This document shows, in pieces, positions 14,724 to 15,476 of a stretch of 15,476 nucleotides of DNA. The notes beneath the pieces are model-generated. The model saw only the letters and a list, made by a program, of their open reading frames with translations, was not told the origin of the DNA and ran no database searches. The DNA lies in contig ONVJ01000174.1 in assembly GCA_900321265.1 (NCBI GenBank), positions 1 to 15,476 on the forward strand, written 5' to 3'. Numbering within the stretch: position 1 is the first letter of the stretch; every line of letters begins with the position of its first letter. This DNA comes from an uncultured Eubacteriales bacterium (GTDB taxonomy: Bacteria; Bacillota; Clostridia; Oscillospirales; CAG-272). A program made the position numbers and the translations under genes.

Positions 14724-14735
14724 GTGTTGTATAAT
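14707..14735 (+). promoter_or_regulatory. consensus sigma-A promoter of the lipoprotein gene
   Basis: Perfect TTGACA (14707-14712) and perfect TATAAT (14730-14735) with 17-base spacing. The start is expected near 14742, where the RNA would open with a hairpin, GACCGG (14742-14747) with CCGGTC (14754-14759), which could protect the 5' end. The -35 lies inside the preceding terminator hairpin. Confidence 0.85.
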
Positions 14736-14815
14736 CATCTTGACCGGAAAGGGCCGGTCGCATATCCCGATTTCGAAATTATATTATAATAAATATCTAC
14801 CGGAGGACAAAAAAG

Positions 14816-15286
14816 ATGAAAAGAACCGTGACGAGAATCGCTGCGGCAGTGATCGCCGCTCTGATGATCTGCCTCTGCCTGGCTTCCTGCGGGGGCAAAA
14901 AGACCGAGAAGCCCAAGGTAACCGTCGAGATCTATGACGATGCCGGAGTCATCTTCCTCAAAGCAGTCGATCTTGAGATCGAAGAGACCACCACGGCCGA
15001 GCAGGTCGTCCAGGCGCTCTGCACACTCAGAGAGGCCACCTTTACAAAGGACATCGACGGAAACTTTGACAGCTTTACCTTCGGCGACCGTACAATCAGC
15101 ACGAAGCAGGAGAATCTTGACAACGGCAACGTCAAGATGTACCGGTTTGCCTGGAAGCTCAACGATGAGGTCATGACCGCCACCGGTGAAGGCGTGAGCA
15201 CCAAGATGAGCGACAAGGTCCTTGTCAACGGGGACAAGGTCGTTGTCTACTTCATTGTCGAGGAAGTAATTCCCGCCACCACCTGA
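14816..15286 (+). CDS. small secreted lipoprotein, possible DUF4430-like fold
   Basis: The product has 156 residues. It starts with a type II signal peptide: basic MKRTVTR, a hydrophobic core (residues 8-22) and lipobox L22-A-S-C25, so it should be lipid-anchored at the outer face of the membrane. The mature part begins GGKKTEKPKVTVEIYDDAG and ends in KVLVNGDKVVVYFIVEE. The spacing of a VTVEIYD strand, a TTAEQVVQALC helix, an MYRFAWKLND segment and a final NGDKVVVYF strand recalls the DUF4430 beta-grasp domains seen in cobalamin-binding and other surface proteins, but this is a weak match by eye and the ligand is unknown. GGAGG (14802-14806) lies nine bases before the ATG. It is monocistronic under a near-perfect promoter, so expression is probably high. 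Confidence 0.85.
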   Translation: MKRTVTRIAAAVIAALMICLCLASCGGKKTEKPKVTVEIYDDAGVIFLKAVDLEIEETTTAEQVVQALCTLREATFTKDIDGNFDSFTFGDRTISTKQENLDNGNVKMYRFAWKLNDEVMTATGEGVSTKMSDKVLVNGDKVVVYFIVEEVIPATT

Positions 15287-15310
15287 TATTCTTACAGGGG
15301 CGACAGATAA

Positions 15311-15350
15311 AAGCGGAGCTGCAAAGCCGGTTTTCCGGGCAGCTCCGCTT
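15311..15350 (+). terminator. hairpin after the lipoprotein gene
   Basis: AAGCGGAGCTGC (15311-15322) pairs perfectly with GCAGCTCCGCTT (15339-15350), and CCGG/CCGG around TTTT extends it inside. It begins 25 bases past the stop and is followed by CTGTAAC rather than a T-run, so it may be a processing or stability hairpin, or a weak terminator. Confidence 0.6.
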
Positions 15351-15366
15351 CTGTAACATGAGACAA

Positions 15367-15446
15367 GGGGCTGTTTAAAAACCTTAGGTTTTTAACAGCC
15401 CCGCAAATGTCACGGCCGGGAAACCGTGACATTTGCCGATCTTTTT
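15367..15446 (+). terminator. paired hairpins at the right end, related to those after rplQ
   Basis: The first hairpin pairs GGGGCTGTTTAAAAACC (15367-15383) with 15387-15402, with one bulged base. The second pairs GCAAATGTCACGG (15403-15415) perfectly with CCGTGACATTTGC (15424-15436) and is followed by T5 (15442-15446) and then T6. This is a strong terminator. The core of the second hairpin matches 2149-2172 at 19 of 24 positions. The remaining bases up to 15476 show no gene. Confidence 0.75.
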
Positions 15447-15476
15447 CGTTTTTTGCCAGAAAAAACACCATATTAT

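Noticed and set aside
1..15476. CRISPR arrays, insertion sequences, prophage or defence genes
   Set aside because: No regularly spaced direct repeats, transposase, integrase or nuclease-effector signatures were seen; the only repeats are the hairpin pairs at gene ends.

Overview
The window reads as ordinary chromosomal housekeeping DNA from a low-to-mid GC Gram-positive anaerobe, most likely a member of the Clostridia (Bacillota; an Oscillospirales-like lineage is my guess). The reasons are the ribosomal order rpsD-rpoA-rplQ, a WhiA homologue, a class A PBP and lipoprotein of Firmicutes type, strong AGGAGG-type ribosome binding sites, sigma-A promoters of the TTGACA/TATAAT kind, and a CCA-encoding tRNA gene. 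Codon use looks even throughout, and I see no insertion sequence, prophage, CRISPR array, origin or clear sign of recent transfer.

Layout. (1) Positions 1-2081 hold the end of a ribosomal operon: the 3' part of rpsD (S4), then rpoA and rplQ (L17), closed by paired hairpins. (2) Positions 2082-2396 hold no gene but are dense in hairpins; they separate the ribosomal operon from a convergent small gene (2397-2648, minus) for an 83-residue membrane protein with a CX2CX4CX2C motif and an acidic tail. (3) Positions 2649-3027 hold back-to-back promoters and a long folded leader in front of prmC (release factor glutamine methyltransferase). (4) cimA (citramalate synthase, isoleucine precursor) has its own promoter and a leader with two mutually exclusive hairpins. 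(5) A minus-strand tRNA-Arg(CCU) with its own promoter and terminator lies between cimA and the next operon. (6) A tightly packed plus-strand operon: a Nif3-family metal protein, murB, whiA (overlapping murB by ATGA) and dnaE. (7) A monocistronic class A penicillin-binding protein with a cysteine-rich tail. (8) A small lipoprotein whose consensus promoter is embedded in the terminator hairpin of the PBP gene. (9) Terminator-like hairpins at the right end, one of them closely resembling the hairpin after rplQ.

How the genes fit together. They serve translation (S4, L17, tRNA-Arg, PrmC), transcription (RpoA), peptidoglycan synthesis and growth or division control (MurB, class A PBP, WhiA), replication (DnaE) and branched-chain amino acid synthesis (CimA). 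No previously undescribed defence, mobile or biosynthetic system is visible. The points most worth a second look are a DnaE that appears to lack its OB-fold domain, the absence of rapZ-yvcK between murB and whiA, the promoter inside a terminator at 14691-14735, the switch-like cimA leader, and the small cysteine-motif membrane protein.
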